64,000 nt of DNA, taken from Actinomycetes bacterium (GTDB lineage: Bacteria > Actinomycetota > Acidimicrobiia > Acidimicrobiales > Ilumatobacteraceae). Position numbers and translations under genes: made by a program. The notes below the pieces were generated by a model that made no database searches, had not been told where the DNA came from, and was given only the letters and a program-made list of their open reading frames with translations. The first letter of the stretch is position 1. Each line of letters opens with the position of its first letter. The stretch is from contig JANXUF010000121.1 in assembly GCA_025356335.1 (NCBI GenBank), forward strand, positions 43,346-107,345, read 5' to 3'. This document shows, piece by piece, positions 19,317 to 29,300 of this stretch.

Positions 19317-20774
19317 TCAGTGCGTCGCCGTGCATTCGTCGACGCGTTGGGCATCGGGAACGGCCGCACTCCCTGCACCGATGCCTTCGAGTGCCGAGAA
19401 CACACCGCACGCCCGAGGCACGATCCACACGTGGACCATCGGGTTCCCTCCGCCGGCTCGGATTCCCCTGGCACAATTGCCGTTGGAGTCGACGATGCCG
19501 ACGACGACGTTCTTGCCCGTACTGTCTTTGCCCCAGCAGAGATTGTCGTGAATGTGCCACTGCATCAAGGGACCGGCGAAGGCGGTCAGCGATGGGTCGC
19601 TGACCGGACGCGTGCTGGCGATGTACATCGCCCCCGCCAGGATCCGCTGGTCACCCTCGACGTCGTAGACGAGGCTTTCGGGTGCGAGTGGATCGAGCAT
19701 GTCGCCGTCCTCGACGAGCGACGACTTGATGAAGTGCTCGGTCCCCGTTCCGGCGTCGCCGATCGATACGTAGCCGTCGGCGATCGCTGCCTTCGTGTCG
19801 GCATATTTCGGCAGGTCTGCGAGCGTGCCCTCGACGAGGGCTGCTGCACGCGCCTGCTCCTGTGGGGTTACGCCGGCGACGCCGGAGAGGTCGAGTGGCT
19901 GCGTCGGATCCCACGGACGCGGCCAATGCGACGACGGCGGCAGGGTCTGCTGTGGTTCGTGCTGATGGGCCGTTGCCGGAGGTTGTCCACTCGTGGTCAC
20001 GACCGCACCGACGACCGTCGCGGATTCGATCGTGGATTCGCTGCTGGTGGATTCGACCGTCGAGCCGCCGTGATCGTGCGTCGCCGGGTCGTGCGTCGCC
20101 GGGTCGTGCGTTATCGGGTCGTGCGTCGCCTCGGCCGAACCAGCGCGGGCTGCGGCGGCAGGGGAACCGCCGACGACCGTCACCGTCGACGCCTCAGCCG
20201 CGCCGGCTGTTTCGACTGCGCCGTGTTCGTGGACGGCGGCCGTGCTGTCGGCGTGGACGTGCTGACCGGCGGACGCCATCGCAGGTACGGTCATGGCGGC
20301 GATCAGCAGCGCCGGAACCGCAGCGACGACCCGACGGTGGTGCGCCGTCGTCGACGGCTGGACGATGACGCGAAGACAGCACATCACCGACACTGCGGCG
20401 AGGGCAGCGGCGAATCCATCAGCGAATTGCACTCTCTCGGCATGTTCGAGTCCGGCAATGAAGCTGATGCCGATCGTCTTGGCGAGCACCCAACCGCCGA
20501 GGCAGACGAGGTTCCCTGCAGCACCGAGACCAGCCAGGGCCGGTGATGCGTTGTGCAGCGCCGACACACCCCAGACGAGTTGGAACGCCGCAACCAACAC
20601 GAAGGCCGACACCGCGTGTGGATGTTCGCTGTGGACGCCGATCGCTGCTGCGTGGATCGCACCGGCTCCCAACGACGCGTACGCCGCCAGCCACGCTCCA
20701 GACGACGGCCCGCCGCGTCGTTGTTGGCGTGGTTGTTGGCGTTGCCCCTGTTGCTGTTGCGCCTCGTCCGACAT
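19317..20774 (-). CDS. histidine-rich membrane protein with a conserved extracytoplasmic domain, unknown function
   Basis: A 485-residue protein in three parts. (1) A Gln/Arg-rich start (EAQQQQGQRQQPRQQRR) and about five hydrophobic helices to residue ~170. (2) A low-complexity, His/Asp/Thr-rich stretch with QHVHAD, VHEHG and tandem ATHDPATHDPATHDHGG, encoded by a 15-bp DNA repeat near 20068-20130. (3) A C-terminal domain of ~180 residues with paired histidines and cysteines (QWHIHDNLCW, DSNGNCARG, VHVWIVPRACG). The His-rich part suggests binding of Cu, Zn or Ni. The family was not recognised. Start ATG 20774 was chosen because the frame further upstream is antisense or out of frame to cysQ. 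Confidence 0.72.
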   Translation of the reverse strand: MSDEAQQQQGQRQQPRQQRRGGPSSGAWLAAYASLGAGAIHAAAIGVHSEHPHAVSAFVLVAAFQLVWGVSALHNASPALAGLGAAGNLVCLGGWVLAKTIGISFIAGLEHAERVQFADGFAAALAAVSVMCCLRVIVQPSTTAHHRRVVAAVPALLIAAMTVPAMASAGQHVHADSTAAVHEHGAVETAGAAEASTVTVVGGSPAAAARAGSAEATHDPITHDPATHDPATHDHGGSTVESTSSESTIESATVVGAVVTTSGQPPATAHQHEPQQTLPPSSHWPRPWDPTQPLDLSGVAGVTPQEQARAAALVEGTLADLPKYADTKAAIADGYVSIGDAGTGTEHFIKSSLVEDGDMLDPLAPESLVYDVEGDQRILAGAMYIASTRPVSDPSLTAFAGPLMQWHIHDNLCWGKDSTGKNVVVGIVDSNGNCARGIRAGGGNPMVHVWIVPRACGVFSALEGIGAGSAAVPDAQRVDECTATH

Positions 20775-20835
20775 CGCTGCCCCCCCCGGTTTCGCTGGGA
20801 CGACACTAGCCCGCTGTGTCGTTCTGGGGAGTCGT

Positions 20836-21675
20836 TCAGCCCGTGGCGAGCGGGTGGTCAGGTCCCCACAGAACCGTGAAGACGGGCGCCACGAGTTCGA
20901 AGCGGCAGACGATGAAGTCCGGGAGCCAGGTATCGGAAGCGTTGTAGACGATCGGTGAGCCGTCGACGCGACTGACGAACAGCCCTGCGGCGGCCGCGAC
21001 GGCCGAGGGGGCTGCGGAATCCCACTGGTACATGCCCCCGTCGTGCAGGTACAGATCGGCATGGCCGAGTACGACGGCCATTGCCTTCGCGCCGGCAGAC
21101 CCCATGCGCACGACGTCCAGGTCGAGGGCCCTGGCAACGACGGCTGCGGCATACGGAGCGCGATTTCGCGACGTGATCATGCGCTGCGTCTCGTGCGAGG
21201 GTGGAACGAGTTTCGGTGCCGGCTCGGTTGCCAGCACGATGCCGTATGCGGGGAGTGACACTGCTGCAGCAGTGAGGCCGCGGCCCCGCTCCCACAAAGC
21301 GATATGCACAGCCCATTCGTCGCTGCCGTGTTCGCCGTACTCACTCGTGCCGTCGAGCGGATCGATGATCCACACCCGGTCAGCTGTCAACCGGCGCCGG
21401 TCATCTGCACCTTCTTCGCTCAACACGATGTCGTCCGGCCGAGCCGCGGTGAAGGCATCGATGAGATATCGGTGCGCGGCGGCGTCACCCGCATCCATCA
21501 CCTGCCACCCACTGAGTCTGCGCTTCCACAGGTCTTCACGCAGTTCCACGAGCAGGTGACCGGCCTCAGCAGCCAGACGGATCGAGAGTTCGGCGTCGGT
21601 CTCGGTCGGCTCGGTCAGAGCTGGTTCTGTCGAGGGCGGTGGGTCGGGGTCTGGGTCGGAGGTCGCGCTGCTCAT
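20836..21675 (-). CDS. cysQ: 3'(2'),5'-bisphosphate nucleotidase / inositol-phosphatase family (CysQ-like)
   Basis: A 279-residue member of the lithium-sensitive phosphatase superfamily. The metal site is seen as LSEEGADD, WIIDPLDGTSEYG and the C-terminal YQWDSAAP. The pattern resembles mycobacterial CysQ, which hydrolyses PAP/PAPS of the sulfate-assimilation pathway and also inositol phosphates. A Pro/Thr/Asp-rich N-terminal extension (~25 residues) precedes the domain. The ATG overlaps the stop of the upstream small membrane gene (ATGA), and ettA lies just before that, so ettA, the small gene and cysQ are likely one transcript. Substrate specificity is inferred. Confidence 0.85.
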   Translation of the reverse strand: MSSATSDPDPDPPPSTEPALTEPTETDAELSIRLAAEAGHLLVELREDLWKRRLSGWQVMDAGDAAAHRYLIDAFTAARPDDIVLSEEGADDRRRLTADRVWIIDPLDGTSEYGEHGSDEWAVHIALWERGRGLTAAAVSLPAYGIVLATEPAPKLVPPSHETQRMITSRNRAPYAAAVVARALDLDVVRMGSAGAKAMAVVLGHADLYLHDGGMYQWDSAAPSAVAAAAGLFVSRVDGSPIVYNASDTWLPDFIVCRFELVAPVFTVLWGPDHPLATG

Positions 21676-21977
21676 CGTCTGCCGAGCCGGATGGCTTGGC
21701 GGACGAGTGAGCGCACCGCGCCCTCGTCGGCACCGGAGACGACGAGTTCGTTGATCGTCGATTCCAACTGTTCAGCCCGCGCCTCGTCGAAGACCTCGAT
21801 CGGTTCGGCGTGCGCAATCGCCGAGCCGACAAGTACCGACAGGCTGCCGAGCAGGGTCACGAATCCGGAGAAGACGACCCAGCCGTTGTTGTTGCCGCGT
21901 ACCGAGGAGATGATCATGCCGGCGATGCCGATGACCCACAGCACGGCAGCGAGTCCGCGGAGGACTTTGAGCGACAA
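21672..21977 (-). CDS. small membrane protein between ettA and cysQ
   Basis: From a TTG at 21977 the product has 101 residues: two hydrophobic helices (VLRGLAAVLWVIGIAGMII and WVVFSGFVTLLGSLSVLVGS), then a soluble C-terminal helix rich in Glu/Arg (EVFDEARAEQLESTINELV). The start is only 7 bp after the ettA stop, and the stop overlaps the cysQ start, so translational coupling is likely. A longer frame extends back into ettA but has no coding support. No family was recognised. Confidence 0.6.
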   Translation of the reverse strand: MSLKVLRGLAAVLWVIGIAGMIISSVRGNNNGWVVFSGFVTLLGSLSVLVGSAIAHAEPIEVFDEARAEQLESTINELVVSGADEGAVRSLVRQAIRLGRR

Positions 21978-21984
21978 GGCGGTC

Positions 21985-23661
<1,677 letters not shown>

Positions 23662-23725
23662 GACAATCACGAGACTACTGGCGTCTGTGACGCAGGCGAT
23701 GGAGGCGTTGTCCTACGATGACGCC

Positions 23726-24817
23726 ATGATCACTGGGTTTCCGCCTTCACCGTTTGTCGAGCGGCCCGTCCGCAATGTCATGAATCTCATCGGTGCGGCA
23801 CTCGGATTCCTCGCTGCGATCCTGGTGATCGTCGCCGCGACGGAGCGCAACAGTGCTGCCGTGCAGTTCGCCGCCGGCAGTGGTCTGGCCTCGATGCTGG
23901 TGCTGTTCGGTTCGATCGCCGTCTTCGCCGACGAGCGTTCCGGTGCCGCGCTGGTCGTCGGTGGAGGGGTCAGCCTGATCGCCCAGGCCGTGCAGCTCGT
24001 CATCGGGTTGCACAACGAAAAAGGTGGCCCAGCCGTGCCCGCTTCCGCCAAGCTCGTCATCGCCGCCGGCGTCGTGGCGATCTTCGCGACCTTCCTCTCC
24101 TTCCCTGCGCTACGAACCATGGGCAACCCGTTCGTTGCCGCGCTCGGCGCGATCGGCGGTCTGTTGTTCGCGATCTCGGAGATCTACGTGGCCCGCGATC
24201 TGCCGGCCACTCGCCTGTTGCAGTTCGCAGCACCGTTCGTCATCGTCGCCCTCGTCATGATCGTCACGCCCTTCCTCGGCCGGGTCGGTGCGCTCGCGGC
24301 GTTGGCGACGGCCATCCCGTTCGTCCAATCGGCTGCCATCGACCTGCGCACGGACATCGGCAGGGGCGACCTGTTCCGGTTCGGTGTCCCGGCGGCGCTG
24401 CTGTTGATCATCGCCGCAGCCTTCGTCCTCGGTCTGGTGGCCGCGAGTTCGAACGCCGCCCCGAACTACGTAGGCGCTGGACAGTACGGATACGCCCCGA
24501 TGCCGACAGCGAGCCAGCCGGCGGTAGTCCCCAACGGTATGTGGGCACCGACGATGCCTGGCGCGCCGGTGCAGGTCGTCGGTACCGGTACGGCGATGGG
24601 AACGCCGGACCCGTGGAATCAGCCGGGCCAGGAATCATCGGTGTCAGTCCTCGCGACCACCGTCGTCCCCGTCGCTCCGGCGGTCGTCAACGTCGCCAAT
24701 CCCGCCCGCTGGGAGCCAGACCCGTACGGCCGCTTCGAGAAGCGCTACTGGGACGGTACGCGTTGGACCGAACACGTGTCGTCGAAGGGTGCTGCGATCC
24801 TCGACCCGATCGGGTGA
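23726..24817 (+). CDS. multi-span membrane protein with C-terminal DUF2510 domain
   Basis: A 363-residue protein with seven to eight hydrophobic helices (residues ~15-245), then a Pro/Gly/Met-rich linker (GQYGYAPMPTAS) and a C-terminal DUF2510 motif with the pattern W-PDP-GR-RYWDG-WT-HV. DUF2510 is a small actinobacterial domain with an unknown, probably envelope-related, role. TACGAT at 23714-23719 ends 6 nt before the ATG at 23726, which supports this start over an in-frame ATG at 23699. It is divergent from ettA with 64 bp between start codons. Function unknown. Confidence 0.8.
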   Translation: MITGFPPSPFVERPVRNVMNLIGAALGFLAAILVIVAATERNSAAVQFAAGSGLASMLVLFGSIAVFADERSGAALVVGGGVSLIAQAVQLVIGLHNEKGGPAVPASAKLVIAAGVVAIFATFLSFPALRTMGNPFVAALGAIGGLLFAISEIYVARDLPATRLLQFAAPFVIVALVMIVTPFLGRVGALAALATAIPFVQSAAIDLRTDIGRGDLFRFGVPAALLLIIAAAFVLGLVAASSNAAPNYVGAGQYGYAPMPTASQPAVVPNGMWAPTMPGAPVQVVGTGTAMGTPDPWNQPGQESSVSVLATTVVPVAPAVVNVANPARWEPDPYGRFEKRYWDGTRWTEHVSSKGAAILDPIG

Positions 24818-24874
24818 TCGCTTGTCGTGCTGGCGCCAACCTGCGCATCACTCTGACATCAAGTCGTAATATAA

Positions 24875-24888
24875 CAAGCGAATGCTTG
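24875..24888 (+). promoter_or_regulatory. operator-like palindrome upstream of the PuuD-like gene
   Basis: CAAGC-GAAT-GCTTG is a perfect 5-bp inverted repeat in an unusually AT-rich patch (24867-24896). Its core AAGCGAATGCTT matches the core in front of the cupredoxin gene (AAGCGAGCGCTT read on the minus strand, 26232-26243) at 10 of 12 positions. CATAAT at 24889-24894 immediately follows and could be a -10 box. The spacing and size are those of TetR-type operators. The regulator is not in the window. Confidence 0.5.
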
Positions 24889-24956
24889 CATAATTATGCG
24901 GCGGAGTGCTACGTTCGGGTTCGTTCACCACTGAGTCCGCTTCGGGAGTTATTGCC

Positions 24957-25718
24957 ATGTTGTTAGCAGTCGACGGGTTCTTCAGCCGTACGGGTTTGAG
25001 TCAATTCGGCTTTCGCTGGATCCACATCTTTTTCGGCATTGCCTGGATCGGACTGCTGTACTACTTCAACTTCGTGCAGGTACCGGCATTCGCAGCCTTC
25101 GGCGACGAAGCCAAGGCGCGCAACATCGCCATCGACAAACTCGCCCGAAAGGCGCTGTGGTACTTCCGCTGGGCAGCGATCTCGACGTTCGTCACCGGCT
25201 TGCTGATCGCCGGCATCACCAAGGACTATTGGACGGCAGGACTCAAGCAGTCGTCGCTCTCTGCGATCGCCATCGGCATGATCCTCGGCACGATCATGAT
25301 GCTCAATGTGTGGGGCGTGATCTGGCGCAATCAGAAGGTCGTGCTGGCGAATGCAGCCAACGTGCTCGCTGGTGGCCAGGCAGACCCCAACGCCCCTGCG
25401 GCCGGTCGCAAGGCGATGATGGCCTCGCGGCAGAACACGATCTTCTCGCTGTCGATGCTCTACTTCATGGTCTACAAGTCGCACGGTCCGCTCAGCGGAA
25501 CGCTGATGAGCGGCTCGAAGACCGCACTGTTCTGGATCATCGCCCTCGTCATCATCGCCGTCCTCGAAGTGAACGCCCTCGGTCTGATGCCGTGGAAGGC
25601 AACCGCCAACAAGGGCCTCAACATCATCTATGACGGCAAGGGCGTGCAGAACCCGATGATCGCCATGGTGAGCCTCAGCGTCGTCTTCCTGATCATGACC
25701 GAGATCTGCTTCCGCTGA
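24957..25718 (+). CDS. PuuD-like (urate-hydroxylase N-terminal domain) membrane protein
   Basis: A 253-residue protein with about seven helices. RWIHIFFGIAWIGLLYYFNF near the start matches the PF06181-type domain (urate oxidase N-terminal), which in PuuD is followed by a cytochrome c domain. Here the cytochrome part is missing and the protein ends after a last helix (IAMVSLSVVFLIMTEICF). The conserved His in the first helix may bind heme or metal. Role: probably redox-linked membrane protein, not proven urate hydroxylase. ATG 24957 has a GGGAG Shine-Dalgarno sequence 9 nt upstream. It is convergent with a cupredoxin gene, and both carry the same operator-like site, suggesting joint regulation and perhaps electron transfer between the products. 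Confidence 0.78.
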   Translation: MLLAVDGFFSRTGLSQFGFRWIHIFFGIAWIGLLYYFNFVQVPAFAAFGDEAKARNIAIDKLARKALWYFRWAAISTFVTGLLIAGITKDYWTAGLKQSSLSAIAIGMILGTIMMLNVWGVIWRNQKVVLANAANVLAGGQADPNAPAAGRKAMMASRQNTIFSLSMLYFMVYKSHGPLSGTLMSGSKTALFWIIALVIIAVLEVNALGLMPWKATANKGLNIIYDGKGVQNPMIAMVSLSVVFLIMTEICFR

Positions 25719-25814
25719 GCTGATTTCCTCGCACGTTCTGTGCGGAGATTCTCGGACTCGTCAGGGCAGGTAGTGAGCCCGGGCGGGAGAAGGTGGCGTG
25801 CGAGGAAATTCAGC
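25719..25814. terminator. symmetric bidirectional terminator between convergent genes
   Basis: The gap between the convergent PuuD-like and cupredoxin genes is one large inverted repeat. The left arm GCTGATTTCCTCGCACG (25719-25735) and right arm CGTGCGAGGAAATTCAGC (25797-25814) match apart from one extra base. Each arm directly follows, or contains, the stop codon of its own gene. The left arm also folds on itself (CGCAC 25730-25734 with GTGCG 25740-25744). The left arm sequence recurs after the S53 peptidase stop (53826-53841, 15 of 16 bases). Confidence 0.6.
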
Positions 25815-26217
25815 TGACGACGAGCTTGGCTTTCATTGCTTCGTGGCCAGGAATGTTGCAGTACAGGTTGTAGGTACCGGCGGCAAGTGTGTAGCTGCCG
25901 CTGTCCTTGGCACCTGAGCTCTGGACCTTGAGGGTCGTGCCGATCTGTACGCCGGTCGAATCGCTGACCAGCAATGTGTGGTTGATGCTGCTCTTGTTGA
26001 TGTAGAGGATCGACAGCTGGCCGGCCTTGGCGTCGTATTCGGTCTTGTCGAGCCGGAATCCATCCTTGGCGTCGACTTCGATCGTTCCGGGAGCCAGCGT
26101 GGCAGCGGTTCCGCCACTGTTCGCAGCGCTGCTCGAGCCGCAGGAGGCGAGGGTGACGAGTCCGACGAAACCCAGAGCGAAGGTGGACAGTGGGCCGTGT
26201 GCGAACCTCGTCGTCAT
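25810..26217 (-). CDS. cupredoxin-like lipoprotein
   Basis: A 135-residue secreted protein with a lipobox (TLASC, Cys26) and a single cupredoxin domain. Predicted type-1 copper ligands are His80 in SSINHTLL and Cys120, His125 and Met128 in the YCNIPGHEAM loop. It should be an electron carrier or copper protein tethered outside the membrane. The ATG at 26217 lies 7 nt after a TACAAT -10 box, so the mRNA is probably leaderless. An operator-like palindrome sits between -35 and -10. It is convergent with the PuuD-like gene and divergent from kgd (108 bp). A partner oxidase is not obvious in the window. Confidence 0.88.
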   Translation of the reverse strand: MTTRFAHGPLSTFALGFVGLVTLASCGSSSAANSGGTAATLAPGTIEVDAKDGFRLDKTEYDAKAGQLSILYINKSSINHTLLVSDSTGVQIGTTLKVQSSGAKDSGSYTLAAGTYNLYCNIPGHEAMKAKLVVS

Positions 26218-26224
26218 CAACCGA

Positions 26225-26254
26225 ATTGTATAAGCGCTCGCTTCGGAAAGCCAA
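26225..26254 (-). promoter_or_regulatory. cupredoxin promoter with embedded operator
   Basis: Read on the minus strand: TTGGCT (26254-26249), an 18-bp spacer, then TACAAT (26230-26225), 7 nt before the ATG at 26217. The spacer contains the perfect inverted repeat AAGCG-AG-CGCTT (26243-26232), the same core as upstream of 24957. A repressor bound here would block RNA polymerase directly. Confidence 0.55.
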
Positions 26255-26325
26255 TCACGGCGATGTCAAATCGGAGTGACATACGAAACAGCACGGCGAC
26301 CATCAGGCCACTACCATCGGGGACG

Positions 26326-29300
26326 ATGACACAAGATCGTGAGGTACTCGGGGCGAACTCTTGGCTGGTCGACGAAATGTACGACGAGTTCCGCGCCGAC
26401 CCGAATTCAGTAGGCGAAGCATGGCAGGAGTTCTTCGAGGGCTACCGCAAATTCGCAGAGGGTGCAGCCGGCCAGACGTATGCGGTCAAGGCGGCGGCCG
26501 GGGCAAGCACCGAAGCCAAGGCGTTACCCGTCATGCCGGCGAACGGTGCGCCAGCAAACGGCGCGCCGGCGAACGGTGCGCCGGCGAACGGGACCGGCAA
26601 CGCGTCGTCGTTGCCGCCGGCAACCGTTCCGGCAGCAGCCGCTGCCACGCTGCCGGCAGCGAACGAGCAACTCGGCGATCCGATCCGTGGTGCCGGCGCA
26701 GCGATCGCCGCCAACATGGTCAAAAGCCTCGAAGTCCCGACGGCGACGAGCTTCCGCAACATTCCCGCCAAGCTCCTCGAAGTCAACCGCCGGGTCATCA
26801 ACGGCTACCAGGAACGCGCCGGCAAGGGCAAGGTCAGTTTCACCCACCTCATCGGCTATGCGGTTGTCAAGGCGATCGCCGACGCCGTGCCGGTCATGAA
26901 CAACAGCTTCGTCGAGGGTGAAGACGGCAAACCACGGCTGCTGCGTCGCACCGCTGTCAATCTCGGGCTGGCGGTCGATGTCGCCAAATCGGACGGCAGC
27001 AGAACGCTTGTCGTGCCGGTGCTGCGCAACTGCGAGTCGCTGACCTTCGCCGAATTCCTGTCTGCCTACGAGGAGGTCGTGCGCAAGGTTAAGTCGAACA
27101 AGTTGACCGTCGCCGACTTCCAAGGAGCGACGATCACGCTGACGAACCCCGGCACCATCGGAACCGTGCAGTCGGTCCCGCGCCTGATGCCAGGCCAGGG
27201 AGTCATCGTCGGTGTCGGCTCGATCGACTACCCGGCCGAGTTCCAGGGTGCGGACGAAACTGCGCTCGCCCAATTCGGTATCTCCAAGGTCGTCACCGTC
27301 ACCAGCACCTACGACCACCGCATCATCCAGGGTGCCGAATCCGGACTGTTCCTCAAGCGGGTCCACGAACTGCTGCTCGGCGAGCACGATTTCTATCACC
27401 AGGTGTTCCGCAGCCTCGACGTGCCGTACGAGGCCGTCAAGTGGCGCCAGGACGTCACCCCCGTCGATCACGTCGAGGCAATGCTGCAGAAGCAGATGCA
27501 GATCGGCACCCTCATCCGAGCCCACCGCGTCCGTGGTCATCTGATCGCCGATCTCGATCCCCTCCGGTGGAAAGAACCGAAGATGTACGACGAGCTCGAT
27601 CCGGCGACGTACGGCTTGACGATCTGGGACCTCGACCGCCAGTTTCTCGTCGGCGGCGTCGGCGGAAAAGAGAAGATGACGCTCGGCGACCTCCTGCACG
27701 TGCTCAGGGACGCCTACTGCCGCACCATCGGCATCGAGTTCATGCACATCCAGAACACGGACGAGCAGCGCTGGATCCAGGAACAGGCCGAAAGCGTGGC
27801 CTTCAAGCTCACGCCGGCTGAACAAATGCACCTGCTCGAACGCGTCAACGCTGCAGAAGCCTTCGAGAGGTTCCTGGCAACGAAATATGTCGGGACGAAG
27901 CGCTTCGGGCTCGAAGGTGCCGAATCGGCGATCCCGATCCTCGATTCACTGCTCTCCGACGCCGTCGACGCAGCAATGGACTCGGCATTCTTCGGTATGG
28001 CCCATCGAGGTCGGCTCAATGTGCTCGCCAACATCATCGGCAAGAGCTACGACCAGATCTTCAAAGAGTTCGAAGGCCATGTCGATCCCGGCTCCGTGCA
28101 GGGATCCGGCGACGTCAAGTACCACCTCGGAGCGAGCGGCAAGTACGTTGGGCGCAACGGTGCCGATATCCGTGTCGAGCTGGCCGCCAACCCGAGCCAC
28201 CTCGAAACGGTCGACCCGATCGTCCTCGGCATGGTGCGTGCCCGCCAGGACCAGATCGATCCGCCAGGCTCGTTCCCCGTGCTCCCGATCCTCATCCACG
28301 GCGACGCTGCGTTCGCCGGCCAGGGCCTCGTCGCCGAGTGCCTGGCGATGAGCGACATCAGCGGCTACCGCGTCGGTGGCACGGTGCACCTGATCATCAA
28401 CAACCAGATCGGTTTCACGACCTCGCCGGAATACGCACGTTCGTCGATGTACTGCTCCGATGTCGCCAAGACTGTGCAGGCCCCGATCTTCCATGTCAAC
28501 GGTGACGATCCCGAGGCGTGCCTGCACGTCGCCAAGATGGCCTTCGCCTACCGGCAGAAATTTCATAAGGACGTCGTCATCGACATGGTCTGCTACCGCC
28601 GGTACGGACACAACGAGGGTGACGATCCGTCGTACACCCAGCCGCTGATGTACAAGGCGATCGCCGAACACCGCAGCGTGCGCAAGTTGTATCTCGAGAC
28701 ATTGGTGAAGCGCAGCGACATCAGTATCGAGACCGCCGAAAAGGCGTTGGAGGACTTCCAGAACCGTCTGCAGGTCGCCCTCGACGAAACCCGCTCGCAT
28801 GCCGGTGCCACCGTCATCGCCTCCAAGCCGCCCGCGCCGGTCGGCGTCCAGCCGCACGTCGAAACCGGCGTGGCGAGGGAAGTACTGGACCGCATCTTCG
28901 ATCAGCTCACGGCCTATCCGGCGGACTTCACGCCGCATCCGAAACTCGCTCAGCAGTTCGAACGCCGAGCCAAACTATTCCACGAAAAGGGTGAACTCGA
29001 CTGGGCGACCGGCGAGCTGATGGCCTACGGCTCGCTCGTGATCGAAGGCGTACCCGTGCGCCTCGCAGGCGAGGACAGCAGACGCGGGACCTTCAGCCAG
29101 CGCCACGTCACACTCATCGACTACGACAACGGCCACCCGTGGACACCGATCGCCGAGACACCAGGCGTCACGGCCAAGTTCTGGGCGTACGACTCGCTGC
29201 TCAGCGAGTATGCCGCACTCGGTTTCGAGTACGGATACGGCGCCGCCAACCGCGACGCGCTCGTATTGTGGGAAGCACAGTTCGGCGACTTCGTCAATGG

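Noticed and set aside
19200..20546. A 448-codon plus-strand frame.
   Set aside because: It overlaps the His-rich membrane gene on the other strand; its Arg/Gly-rich sequence reflects the opposite strand's repeats.
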